From: Spirodela intermedia | Taxonomy: Eukaryota; Streptophyta; Magnoliopsida; Alismatales; Araceae | Length of the DNA stretch: 64,000 nucleotides | Reading direction: 5' to 3' | NCBI GenBank assembly: GCA_902729315.2 | Contig: LR746269.1 | Location: 377,001-441,000, forward strand | Shown: in pieces, positions 23,600-36,165 of the stretch | How positions within the stretch are numbered: the first letter of the stretch is position 1 | How the letters are laid out: each line of letters starts with the position of its first letter | The notes under the pieces: generated by a model | Told to the model about the DNA's origin: nothing | The model's input: the letters and a program-made list of their open reading frames with translations, nothing else | The model's database searches: none | Program-made: the position numbers and the translations under genes

Positions 23600-26500
23600 C
23601 AAAAATAAGTAAATGATTGACAAAGATTTGAATTCCATCAGAGCCAAAACTCATATTTTTATTTAATTAAATTATGATTTTCATATAGAGTGCTACTTAA
23701 TAATCAAATTATCATAATCATTCAATCATCAATAAAAATATCATCAATATAATTTGTGAAGTATCATTACTAAATTATGGATAAAAAGATCATATTTCAT
23801 TGAGTAAATTATCTTTGATTGATCGAAAAACTAATTATCATGGAGAAGAAGATGATCCACAAAGGTATTCTAAACTCTAATTAAGTTTAAGCAATGTTAA
23901 AACTTTATATATGAAATAATGTTTATCAACATGTCAATTAGAATGTATTGAGTATTGAATTTCAATATAATAATTTTTATTTTGAAAATAATATCACAAA
24001 TAAATTGATATTTATCAAAATTATATTTTTCAATTTTCTATATAATACTTGACATCAATGTAACTTTTTATAATATATCTGATCGTTGACAAAATAGATA
24101 GCACTTTAACTATCACAATAGACAACAATCAATTCTAACATGAGCTCTATTCATAAAAAGAAATCTTATAAACATGTAAAGTTTTCAAATACGTAATTAT
24201 CATAGCTTTTACTTCTATAGTGAAAAATACAATAATAAACCATTGAGAAGCTTTAGAACTTATCTTACAACTACCATAAAATGTATTTACTATATAAAAA
24301 TATGTTTTACCTAAATTATTCATATATCAACTCACTAACTACAAGTAATAGATTAGGATAGGTACATATCATTATATACATCATGTTGTATGCTACACTA
24401 GAATACATGGCATGTATATAAAATTTTCATGTATTGGAGACTAATGTGATAAAAAAGTTGAAAGCTTAAATGATCAACAAAAATGATAAAAATACATGTC
24501 ATTTCAGATGCCAAAATGCTTGAGTATATTTACACTATATTTACATTTAGTCAAATATAACTAATTTAGACCCTAATTTCTTTCAATCTCTAATTTGAAA
24601 ATCTTCTTTTTATTCTCTAAATTTTTTTATCTCAAATTTAATGTTGAGAGAAAATTTCAACATATTTATTTCAGATGCCTTTTATTGTAATTAACATATA
24701 GTCAACTAAAGTAAATAATAAATAATAAAATCATTTGATAAAAAATGAAATAAATACAATTATCAAATTTACTCTAAAAGATATTATGTCAAGAATGAAT
24801 CAAAGCTCTTATACCACTGCTAATGATATTGCTCATAATTGTATAAATATTCCTTGAGCAAACACATATAGTTCTCTTTTCCTTCAACTAAAAATATTTT
24901 AAGTTGTTACATGTAAACTTCTTCAATTTCAATATGTATAAATATCATTTTAACATCAAACTATTATAACTCTAAATTTTATTATGTAGTTAAAGCTAAT
25001 ATGTATAAAATTATATTAACTCTAAATTATTAGCTAATTGGTGTTCTAGCTCTAAGTTATTTGATTATCATTTGTAACTAAAATGAGCCTTATACTTAAC
25101 ATCATTTGCATTTAAAGTTTTTCTTTTTTCTTGAAGATCCATTTACAACTAATAACTTTCTTACCTTTATGAGTCATTACTAGTTATAGGATGAAAGTCA
25201 ATTTATAAGAGAAGAAGTCTGCAATTACAAAATTAGCCTACTAAGAGATTCAATGAACTCCAATTGAAATAAATGTCCTCCATCACATCTCAAGGTAAAT
25301 GAGTTGTGAGGGGAGAATGATTTTGGTGAAGATAGTAAGTATTTGTAGCCATATTGACTAGAGAGAAATTGATGTGCTGAAAGGTCTTGATAAAAACAAA
25401 CATGAGATTTGAGATGTTGATCCCATTAAGCTCATTATATACTTTTTAGGAGAATAGTCAACTATAGAGAGATAGGTTCCTTTAAGATTGAAAATAGCTA
25501 GATAATGGGTAAATGCGTATAAAAATCTTGTGTTCTTGGTGAGAGAGTATTGAGAGATGTTACCATAACAAATAGTCATTTGTGTATTTATCAATACTTG
25601 CACCTGTTTAGTTGATGTGCCGATTACTTGTGTTGTTGCATAAATTTAGACATGCTAAAAATCATTATAACTAACAAATTATTGTAGTTTTTAGAAACCT
25701 TGATTCACACCCTTCTATGTTTCAACTAGTCATACAATTCCAACATATGTTATCTCCAAATTAATTTTATCTATCTTTTATCAGTTTTATTTTTTTATAG
25801 AGTATATCTCACTATCTATCACCTAATAATGCCTTCAATTCCGTAGAAATGAATACATTATGTGGGGCTGAACTCTAAATTATCGTTAGTCCTCAATCTC
25901 TTGATTTTATTCTCTATTTGATTTTCAAACAAACTCTTCATTATAGAGAATACTTAGATACTTCATCTTTATGTTTAACAATAAACACTCAAAATTTACA
26001 AAAAATAATTACAAAAGAATTAAAAATAGAGAATGACTCTTTTTAAGAGACATAAGAATCATCTTTTTCTATCATTGATAAATATTTATTTATCATTAAA
26101 AATTAATTAATTATCTCTTTGATTTTTACATTAATGAATCATAATAAGCATGAATTACTATATCTCATCATATTAGCACAAAAGTCAAAAGATATGTATA
26201 AATGACTTTAAACTTAGCTATATCTACATCATACAATTTATGGATTTAATTACTAACATTTTCTAACCTTTTTCTAAGGTTTATCACCTTGAAAATGTAT
26301 CTCAAGAACTAGGACATAAAATTTTAAATTTTTATTATAATGAGATTAATTTCTATGGATTTACCAAAGTGATTATAATTAACATGGAATGTTAAAGCTC
26401 AAAGACCCCAAACATAAGAAAGAACATATTGAGACATAAAAAAATTAAACATGGCACCCAAAAGATTGGACTCAATGAGGCCATGCAAAGAATGGAGAAA

Positions 26501-27950
26501 GAAGGACCAACAAAAACATTGATATATAAACCTTAGAAAAGGCAAATGAAAGGGGATTTTTATAGGAGGTGATGGCTAGGTGACAAACAACTGAGGCCTT
26601 AGGGTTGCAAGCACAATCTCTCCACCTTTTCCTCCCATTTCTTAATTACTTAGACTATCTCTTATTTTGTAGATGACAAGTATCATTTGATAATGATATT
26701 TCATTGAGTTTCTAATGAGTTATTCTTCTCTATCCTTAACTTCTCACATCTTGACAATGACACCAAGGCAAAGGAAGAGAAATATGTATCAACTCGTATA
26801 GTTTATTTTATGTTTATAATTTTTCCTAGATACCTTACTTTCTTATGAATCTAATAAATATTTGATCTGTTCATTCTTAAGGATGAATTTGATTTCACGA
26901 GCACCACATAGAATTAGGTTTATATCTTTAGTAAAAACGTAGACAGTTAGTTTTTTATCTTTTTTAATTTTTTCATGATTTTAGAATAAATTTAGTCTAA
27001 GTTTCTAGATTTTACCATTATTATTTTCTCTATTTTTTTATGTTCTCAATTTCTGATTTTTGACTTCTAATAATATTGTTTTTTAGAGAATGACATATTG
27101 AATTACGAGATAAATTTTAAGAATATAAAAATTAGAGTGAGTCATTTATATTTTCTGAGTTTTTCTTAACGTTTAGAGTTAGATAATGATGTTTTCAACT
27201 TTTTTAATTTTCTTAAGGATCGACCTAAAATCCCTATAAATAAAGAGAGTTTATTTGGGTTTTTAGTTATAAATATTAAGTTTGAATGGTTAAATTAACG
27301 ATGACTTTGGGCACATCAATCATTAAGGTAGATATTTCTTTGGGTGAAATAGAAACCATGGTGTCTAATAGGGTGTATAAACCACTAAACCTTTTCTCTT
27401 TTATCACAATAACAACTCATTTTTTGATTTTCATATCTCCACCTTCACATGAATAACTACAGAAATTAACATTAAGAGCATCAAAAGAAATGATTTTTTT
27501 ATTTAAATAAGGAACATATCTAACATCATAAAATATTCTCATAGCACGATTAAATATTTTAATGACAATGAATCATTTCCAACTATATTATATGAAAATC
27601 ATTCTCTATTAAGATAACTCCATCATTGATTTGCTCATTTGTCAAAAAAAAAAATCTATTTGAAGGCACATGATCTTAACAACCCCATCTAAGATTTAAT
27701 CATCTTTACATCCATTAAGAAAGTGAGAAGCAATATTATGACTCGTGGCAACACTAATATTCCTAAACTTTTAGCATGTAAATGCTCTTTTGTATCCTCA
27801 ATTCAATGCCTTGTTCTGTGTTTGAAACAATTAATCTTAAAATTTTACTTATTGTGACAATAATTTCGTAATTATTTTTTTATTTTGATCTCTACTCTCC
27901 TTTATTTCTCTTTAATTGATTTCTTTCCTCATGTTGATCTCAATAACAGG
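23600..27950 (-). mobile_element. Decayed Ty1/copia element, minus strand
   Basis: Minus-strand translation keeps copia order despite stops and frame changes. Integrase traces lie at 25600-26000 (IENKIKRLRT, then EGIIR-like). The RT start has CKWIFKKK (about 25130). The RT core at 24790-24960 has EIEEVYM and FLVEGKENYMCLLKE. RNase H at 24050-24430 has YSSVAYNMMYIMICTYP and YCDS-AIYF. Gag and the 5' region (26200-27950) are AT-rich and unrecognisable. No LTR pair was aligned, so the ends are approximate. The element lies opposite to the copia element at 16.9-22.3 kb. Confidence 0.65.
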
Positions 27951-28299
27951 ATATTTTAAAGTAAAACAAGATAAAGGTGTGCATTCTTACTCAAATTTCA
28001 CAAAGAAATAATATGACAATTATATTTATATTTATAATAAATTTTAGGTTTAAATAATAGAAAATCAAGCATGGTACATTTATTATTGGGATAGACTTTA
28101 TTGCCTTGAGAAAATTAGCAAATCATATTTTTCAAATAAAAACTTATTGATGTAAAAAAAATGAGTGGAAAATATGTACATTAGAATTTTATGATGACAT
28201 GAAAGTAGTGCAAACATGAAAACATTATTTGATTCAATGATAATTTATATCATACTCATAAAAAATAATTAATATCTAAAAAATATTAAACTAACTTGA

Positions 28300-30135
28300 A
28301 TAAAATGGATACATGAAGGGTTCCATTCCTTCAAATATTTACTTTTTTATCAGACATAAATGTGAAATAATTTATTATGGTTGCAGATGTACTAAGTAAA
28401 AATCCTCATGCTAGTCAACTTGAGAGCTAAGATAATTGGGTTTGATTATTTAGAAAATAATTATATGAATCTGATAATTATTTTTACTAAAATTTATGTT
28501 GTGATTAAAAATAATCAATCTATGAAAAGATTTCATTTACAAGAAAAATCTGTTTCATGGAAATCAATTATGCATTCCTAGAAGTTTACTTTGTGACAGG
28601 GTAATACAAGAATTACATGAAAGATTAGGTGAGCATTTCTACATTTGAAAAACCTTATTTATGGTTTAATATTGCTATTATTGGCCACATCTCATAAAGG
28701 ACACTAAAAATCTAATTTGAAGATGTCAAATATGTTAGATAAATAAGGGCTAATGTAAAAATATAAGATTTTATGCATTTTTGTCAATTCGACAAAAAAC
28801 ATTGGCTGCTATATCTATGAATTTTAATTTGGGTCTATTCCAATGTCAGCAAAAAGATAATTCTATTTTGTGGTTGTTGATCATTTTTAAAAAATAACAT
28901 AATTTATTGACTGCAAAAAGATGAATGACATGGTACACATTGTAAATTTATTATTCAAAGAGATAGTTTGCTTGCATGGAGTTTCTAATCAACTATGCAT
29001 GATTGTGCTACCAAATTTTTATCTTATTTATGGCATACTATGTTGAATGTATTTGATATCTATTTAAAATTTAGTGGTACAAGACATCCAAAGATAGATG
29101 ATCAAACTAATGTAATGAATAGAACACTTGACAATACTTCTAATTTGTTACATCTCAAGAGATAAACTAAATAAAAGAAACTTTTTATTAGCTCAGAAAA
29201 AAAAATGATCATAACTATATGGTGAATCATTTTACCAAAAAATCTATATTTTCTGTTGTCTACTAGTTTCCTCAACAAAAAAAAAAAGATTTAATGTAGT
29301 TACTACTACTAGAAAAGGTTACAAAATATTATACCTAACAAGATGGCAAAATATATTTCATCAATTCATGAAGAAGTCACAATATTTAATGTAACTATTG
29401 TTACCAAAAAAAGCAGAAAACTATTGCAACTAACAAGATGACAAAGTATATTTTATCAATTCATTAAAACTAACATAATACATCTCATTAAGTTAAAACA
29501 AGAATAATAAGATGACTAATAAGAGAATATGATAAAAAAAATTTATGTGACATGGTTATGGTTTAGTTACAAAAAAGAAATATTACCAACTAGGACTTAA
29601 CATAAGTTCTCCAAAAAAATATGGACCACAAAAGGTTCTGATCACTTACCATCAGATCAATAGGAATACCTATGACATCAACTTATCATAGAGCATGGAA
29701 ATACCTTCCACTTATAATTTTATAAATATTGTTGAATATTATGCAAAAGAAGAAGAACACTCGAGGGTGAGTATTTTTTGAAAGGACATTAATCTCAGAC
29801 AACCAGAAGATGACCCCACAATTGCGGAAGACGGCCCAATTAGAAGACAATTCATTTATGAAGGATAGTAATTAAAGAATGGACAAGCCCAAAAAGAAGA
29901 TCCATACCCAATACAGATTTTAAAGAAAGGGATCCAAATCGACTTAAAAGATTTTACTTAAATCAGCCTAGTCTGGTCTGAATTGAGTTAACTCAAATCA
30001 GCCCAAAACATATTTCTTCGTGGAGAAACCTTATCTACCACCACCCTCTCCTTCTAGCCTTTAACCATAATTGAATAATTATTCCTCATTCAATTCTATG
30101 CATTACTTGAGCTCTTTCCCTTCTGAGCATTCTCT
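28300..30135 (+). mobile_element. Ty3/gypsy remnant, duplicate of the 12.55-14.3 kb segment (copy B)
   Basis: Same structure as copy A: GCAGATGTACTAAGTAAAAA at 28384, an integrase with ADVLSK- and VVVDHF-like stretches, then LTR-like DNA ending at about 30135. Relative to copy A about 350 bp of LTR and flank are missing at the 3' end, where it joins MT3 downstream DNA directly. Both copies are too broken to encode protein. Confidence 0.75.
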
Positions 30136-30523
30136 ACTTGTGAATCCAAGAGAGGCACCTCAATATTGAAATGAACTGGGCCTTTGAGAGCACAATGGAA
30201 ACAACTTATTTCCTTTTACTAGCCTGAAAAAATGAAAACATCAGGCCTAATTTCATAGTAAAAGATAAATACATTTAGGGTTAATTAGGTTTAGGTCCCT
30301 ACAAACCATCGGCTTTATAGAATCCCCTCCCTTCACTAAGTCTCAGTAGGACCTGGCAAAATACTACAAAGTAGGGGGCTGAACCCAAAATTAGGAGGTT
30401 TTAGGGACAGAACACTAATCACCCCAAGAAAGTAACTGGAGGTTCTGTAGGTTCGTGTATCGTAGGCCCTTGGTATCTCAGGCCGTAGTATAGAAAATGT
30501 ATGAGAAGACGGAGCCTTGATCT

Positions 30524-31351
30524 CTAGCCCTCTCGGAGGGTCGCCGGCGTTCTGGGCTTGCCGGCGATCACAAAGGATGAGAAAGTCACCTCCCTGATGA
30601 GAGACCTTCCGCCCCAAGCCTTCTCCAGCTCCTCCACCACCTCGGCCGGCAACAAGTTGATCCCTTGCTTCTTGGCGATGTTCACTGTGGACCAGGTCCG
30701 CAACAACTGGAGAATCCACTCAAAAGAGGCGTTCGTCTTCATCTCGAAGGCCGCCTGCTCACCTTCGGCGCCCACGCCGACGCTGTCGAAGGGGAAAGTG
30801 AGATTCCTGTACTAGGGCGTCGAAGGAGGGGGAGACGCTCATTTCCCGGTAGCTCCAGACGGCCACCACACCGCCGGGCTTCCTGAGGGCTCGCTCCACC
30901 ACCGGGTAGAACTTCTCGAGGTCGAAGCAGTGGACGGCCGTGGCGATGGTGACCAGATCGACTGCGTCCTCCCCACCCAGTAGCGCCAATAGGCCATCCT
31001 CCGGCATGGAGATGGGCGTGTGAATGTACCGGATCTTGGTGTGCGGTACGGCGTGCTTTAACTGGCCCTCGCTTACGTCAGTGGCGACGACTCGGTCGTA
31101 GTGGTCGGCCAATTGCTCCGCCGCCGTCGACGGCAAGTGGGTATGGATGTGTTAGGGGTGGAAGTGATGAGAACCGGCGGAAGAGGGAAAAGGAGACTTA
31201 CATCGAAGGCGGCCTGGCCGTTGCCGGTGCCGGCGTCCCACGCCACGATGTGGTGTGGGGTGAGGGCGGCGAGTAGAGCGAACCACTCCTTCGGGTACTT
31301 CGGCCTCGTATCGGCGTAGATCTCCGCCTGCATGTCGTAAAGGTCCGCCAT
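30524..31351 (-). pseudogene. Methyltransferase pseudogene MT3 with 65-bp deletion
   Basis: Exon 1 (31202-31351, MADLYDMQAEIYADTRPKYP to GTGNGQAAFD) is open, with GTAAGT donor. Exon 2 runs from about 31115 to 30524. Its first part is open to DALVQ. It then lacks 65 bp present in MT2 (between 15385 and 15454), and the frame shifts into a run ending in basic residues. The original frame resumes at GAEGEQAAFEMKTNASFEW and continues to the same REG stop as MT2. The MT2 CAG acceptor reads CAA here, so splicing would also have to move. The deletion removes the IASAEPF to FEEY segment. Upstream promoter block and downstream flank match MT2, placing MT3 in the duplicated segment. Confidence 0.88.
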
Positions 31352-31429
31352 GGTTTCAACATCTCTCTCTCGCGCTTTTTGGAAGGGATCCCATCCTACA
31401 AACGAGTTTGTATTAAAGCAATTCGGAGT

Positions 31430-31700
31430 CAACCTCGGGTATCTACGTCTGGGTCAACCTTTTTCAAGTGCCCCTCTACAGCCGACGGAAAATAAAGCCT
31501 CGATGTAAATCTAATATTTCCTGAATTTTCAGATGTATTAATTCTGTATTCGTGTGATTAAATCGTTCCCATAAATGTGTCGGTCGTTGACCGGCCAACG
31601 ACCGACCACAGAACAATCGTAGCGCAATGTCAGCGTAAACCCCGCGAAGCGTTTTTTCACGTTGTGAGTTGGCACGTTTTCTAGAAACTGTCCAATCTCT
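31430..31700 (-). promoter_or_regulatory. MT3 upstream block, homologous to MT1/MT2 promoters
   Basis: Aligns with 16130-16420. The G-box core of MT2 (CCACGTGG) is changed here to TTCACGTTGTG, so that element is lost along with the gene. Confidence 0.45.
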
Positions 31701-31807
31701 TTGACTGATTCTGGACCGATGCGTCCAACATTTTAGAAACTCTTTAACGGGCTGGGCTGGCTTGAGTGCGCTTGGCGAAATTTGTGCTGAGCCCAACAGC
31801 TCTCTCC

Positions 31808-33270
<1,463 letters not shown>

Positions 33271-33274
33271 TCCC

Positions 33275-33281
33275 TATAAAA
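33275..33281 (+). promoter_or_regulatory. TATA box of the KCS gene
   Basis: TATAAAA, 132 bp upstream of the ATG, after a CTT-rich stretch. Transcription would be expected to start about 30 bp on, at or just before the 20-bp repeat array. Confidence 0.6.
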
Positions 33282-33304
33282 TCGTCAGCAGGGGGAGCGG
33301 ACGA

Positions 33305-33404
33305 GGATAGGAAGAACATCCGAAGGATAGGAAGAAAATCCGAGGGATAGGAAGAACATCAGAGGGATAGGAAGATCATCAGAAGGATAGGAAGACCTTC
33401 AGAA
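33305..33404 (+). repeat. 20-bp minisatellite, five units, in the KCS 5' leader
   Basis: Five head-to-tail units of exactly 20 bp, each starting GGATAGGAAGA, differing at one to four positions. The array ends 8 bp before the ATG. Purine-rich (about 70%). Being downstream of the TATA box it should be transcribed into the 5' UTR. Confidence 0.92.
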
Positions 33405-33412
33405 AACCCGCC

Positions 33413-34852
33413 ATGGAGTCTCTTCGCGTGCTCACCCCCATCCGACTTCTCCAGGGCGCCTTCTTCGCCCTGCTGGCCCTCACCTTCGCCGTCCACGCGC
33501 TGGTGGACTCCGGCCTCCTGCTCCAGCGGCTGTCTCAGCACAAGGTCCCCCTGCTGGGGCTGCTATGGTGCACAGTCTGCGGCATCGTCGCCTACATCCT
33601 CACGCGGGCGCGGCCGGTCCTCCTCCTCGACTATGCCTGTCATAAGCCCTCCTCCGAGCACCGGCTTAGCTTCGAAGCCTGCGAGTACTTCATCCGCAGG
33701 ATCAACCGCTACTCGATGACCAGCGAGAACTTCATGCGGGGCATCTACCACAAGTCCGGGCTGGGCGACGAGACCTACGGGCCTCCCTTCGTCTTCAACG
33801 AGGACAACGACGCGAAGCTCGCCTCCGCCGTGGAGGAGGCGCAGGAGGGAGCCTTCTCCTGCGTTGAGACGGTCCTGTTCAAGTCCAACCTCTCCCCGGA
33901 TCAGATCGATGTGGTGGTGGTGAGCTGCGGCATGTTCACGCACTCCCCCTCCCTCTCCGCCATGCTCGTTAACCGCTTTGGCTTCAACCCTAACGTGAAG
34001 ACCTACAACCTCAGCGGCATGGGGTGCAGCTCCGGCGCCGCCGCCGTCGACCTCGGCGCCCGCATCCTCTCTGCGTCTCGGGAGGTCCGCAACGTCCTCG
34101 TCGCCGTCACGGAGAGCATCAGCTTGAACTGGTACTTCGGGGACGAACGATCCATGCTGGTCACCAACTGCATCTTCCGGGTTGGCAGCGCAGCCGCCGT
34201 CCTCACCAACGACCCAGCGCGCCGCTGCCAAGCTAAGATGGAGCTGATGCACAGCCTCCGCTCCCATAATGGTGCCGACGACGCCTCCTACCGCGCGGCG
34301 TACCTGGAGGAGGACCATAACGATAACTTGGGAGTGAGCCTGAAGAAGGACCTCATCCGAGTGGCCGGCGTGGGGCTGCGAGAGCACATCCGCCAGCTCG
34401 CCCCACGCGTGCTCCCCCTCTCGGAGATCGTCTACGGCGCCTACGCCGCTGCGGCGGCGTGGGCGAGGACGAAGATGGGGCTGTCTAACGCCGACGCGAA
34501 GCCCCACGTGCCGGACTTCACGAAGGCGTTCGAGCACATCTGCCTGCATACCGGCGGGAAGGCGGTGGTGGAGTCTGTGCAGAAGTTGATGAGGCTGCCG
34601 GACGAGACGACGGAGCCAGCAAGGATGACGCTGCACCGGTTCGGGAACACTTCCAGCAGCCTCATCTTCTACGAGATGGCCTACTTCGACGCCAAGGGCA
34701 AGTTCCAGGAGGGCGACAGGGTGTGGATGATCGCCTTCGGGACGGGATTCAAGGTTTGCAGCCTCGTGTGGAAGTCTCTGAAGCCCTCGGTGATGACCAA
34801 GGACAACCCCTGGAAGGACTGCATCCACAGGTACCCCTTGAAGGCATGGTGA
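33413..34852 (+). CDS. KCS: 3-ketoacyl-CoA synthase (very-long-chain fatty acid elongase condensing enzyme)
   Basis: Single-exon 479-aa protein with a strong start context (CCGCCATGG). Two hydrophobic segments (about residues 14-35 and 46-66) would anchor it in the ER membrane. The FAE1/CUT1 thiolase-like domain follows. All residues known to be needed in FAE1-type enzymes are visible: Cys205 in NLSGMGCSSG, His285 in SHNGADD, His375, His379 in LHTGG, His408 and Asn412 in HRFGNTSSS. The enzyme condenses malonyl-CoA with long-chain acyl-CoA, the first step of VLCFA elongation for waxes, cutin/suberin or sphingolipids; chain length cannot be read from sequence. The motif has SSG where many KCSs have SAG. 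The tail after KVCSLVWKSLKP is about 20 residues long. Very GC-rich, intronless, as common in this family. Confidence 0.95.
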   Translation: MESLRVLTPIRLLQGAFFALLALTFAVHALVDSGLLLQRLSQHKVPLLGLLWCTVCGIVAYILTRARPVLLLDYACHKPSSEHRLSFEACEYFIRRINRYSMTSENFMRGIYHKSGLGDETYGPPFVFNEDNDAKLASAVEEAQEGAFSCVETVLFKSNLSPDQIDVVVVSCGMFTHSPSLSAMLVNRFGFNPNVKTYNLSGMGCSSGAAAVDLGARILSASREVRNVLVAVTESISLNWYFGDERSMLVTNCIFRVGSAAAVLTNDPARRCQAKMELMHSLRSHNGADDASYRAAYLEEDHNDNLGVSLKKDLIRVAGVGLREHIRQLAPRVLPLSEIVYGAYAAAAAWARTKMGLSNADAKPHVPDFTKAFEHICLHTGGKAVVESVQKLMRLPDETTEPARMTLHRFGNTSSSLIFYEMAYFDAKGKFQEGDRVWMIAFGTGFKVCSLVWKSLKPSVMTKDNPWKDCIHRYPLKAW

Positions 34853-35119
34853 GCAAGGGGGAGGGCGGGGGCCAAGCGGGCGATACATTCATTCTCCCCA
34901 TACCTTAGAGGTCGCCTTCGTGCAGTCATGGTCGCGAAATGAAGGCACCATATGGCTGCGTTCTACAAGAACATGCTTAGGGTTTTCTTCCGCTTGTCGT
35001 GGTCTATTTTATATAGGCCTCAAGAAAATTTATCATTGCCCATTTTTATTTTTTTCTCCAATACTCGAATACCAGAAAGGTTTCTGTTGACAACATAGAA
35101 AGTCAGCTTGGCTCTCGGA
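34853..35119. other. 3' flank of KCS
   Basis: GC-rich for about 120 bp then AT-rich; probably contains the 3' UTR. No clear poly(A) signal was pinned down and no gene recognised. Confidence 0.4.
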
Positions 35120-35251
35120 TAAATGGTGGTGCCGCCCAAGGGGCCGGCCCTCATGGCTCCGGGACCGTGGCTTTCAAAAGGGGAAGGAGGGATAGGGAGG
35201 GGACTGGGCCTAAGAAGTTATAGCCTGGATATCAAACAGACGGGTCGGAAC

Positions 35252-35328
<77 letters not shown>

Positions 35329-35455
35329 GGTAAGACCGAGCCGCCGAGCCCGCAACAGTCCAGCTGTCATGGCACCGGAACCGTGGCTTTTAAGGGGGGG
35401 AGGGAGTGGCCCAAACTTGGAAATTATACCTTGGATACCAAATAGACGGGTCGGA

Positions 35456-35506
<51 letters not shown>

Positions 35507-35780
35507 GCGTCTCTCTTAGGTAAGACTGAGCCGACGAACCCGCAACACTCCAGCTCTCATGACTCCGGGACCGTGGCTTTTAAGGGGGGAGTGAGCCTGG
35601 GAATTATACCCAGGATACCAAATAGACGGGTCGGATCTCTCTCTCTGCCTCTCTCGTGGGTAAGACTCAACACGAACCCGCAACAGTCCAGCTGTCATGG
35701 CTCCGGGACCGTGGCTTTCAATGGGGGAGTGGGCCTAACGTGGGAATTACACCCAGGATACCATATAGACGTAGACGGGT

Positions 35781-35817
<37 letters not shown>

Positions 35818-36020
35818 CTCTCTCGTGGTTAAGACTGTGCCGACGAACCCGCAGCAGTCCAGCTCTCATGGCTCCGGGACCGTGGCTTTAAAGGGGGGGA
35901 GTGGGCCTAACTTAGGAATTATACTCAGTATATCAAACAGATGGGTCAGAACTCTCTCTTCCGCCTGCTTCTCTCTCTCTCTGCCTCTCTCGTGGGTAAG
36001 ATTGAGCACACGAACATGCG
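35120..36020 (+). repeat. Minisatellite of about five 138-216 bp units with internal CT tracts
   Basis: Each unit has a core (CATGGCTCCGGGACCGTGGC at 35152, 35368, 35558, 35696, 35867, with small changes), then GGGAATTATACCCAGGATACC-like DNA, a GACGGGTCGGA box, a CT run of variable length, and GTGGGTAAGAC before the next core. Unit length varies mainly with the CT run. A 304-codon frame stays open through the whole array, but the cores are read in two different frames, so it is not conserved as protein. Confidence 0.85.
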
Positions 36021-36165
36021 ACACTCCGCTGGTTTAGAAAGAGAGGCGAAAGGACCTGACAAATAAAAAATGCAGCTTTCGTGTGGCAAACGACGACCGG
36101 GATGCTTCAGTATATACAGGACCAAAACGAGAAGCATTGTCAAATAAAGCGTAACTGGCGGGCCC

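Noticed and set aside
33305-33404. CRISPR-like regular repeats
   Set aside because: Units abut with no spacers and lie in a plant gene leader; this is a minisatellite.
33563-34888. 441-codon minus-strand open frame opposite KCS
   Set aside because: Shadow of the GC-rich KCS coding strand; composition is Arg/Val/Gly-rich and no domain is visible, while the plus strand has every KCS active-site residue.
35123-36037. 304-codon plus-strand frame as a gene
   Set aside because: It is the minisatellite plus CT runs (Leu-Ser repeats), and repeat cores are read in different frames. Kept only as a repeat and a low-level finding.
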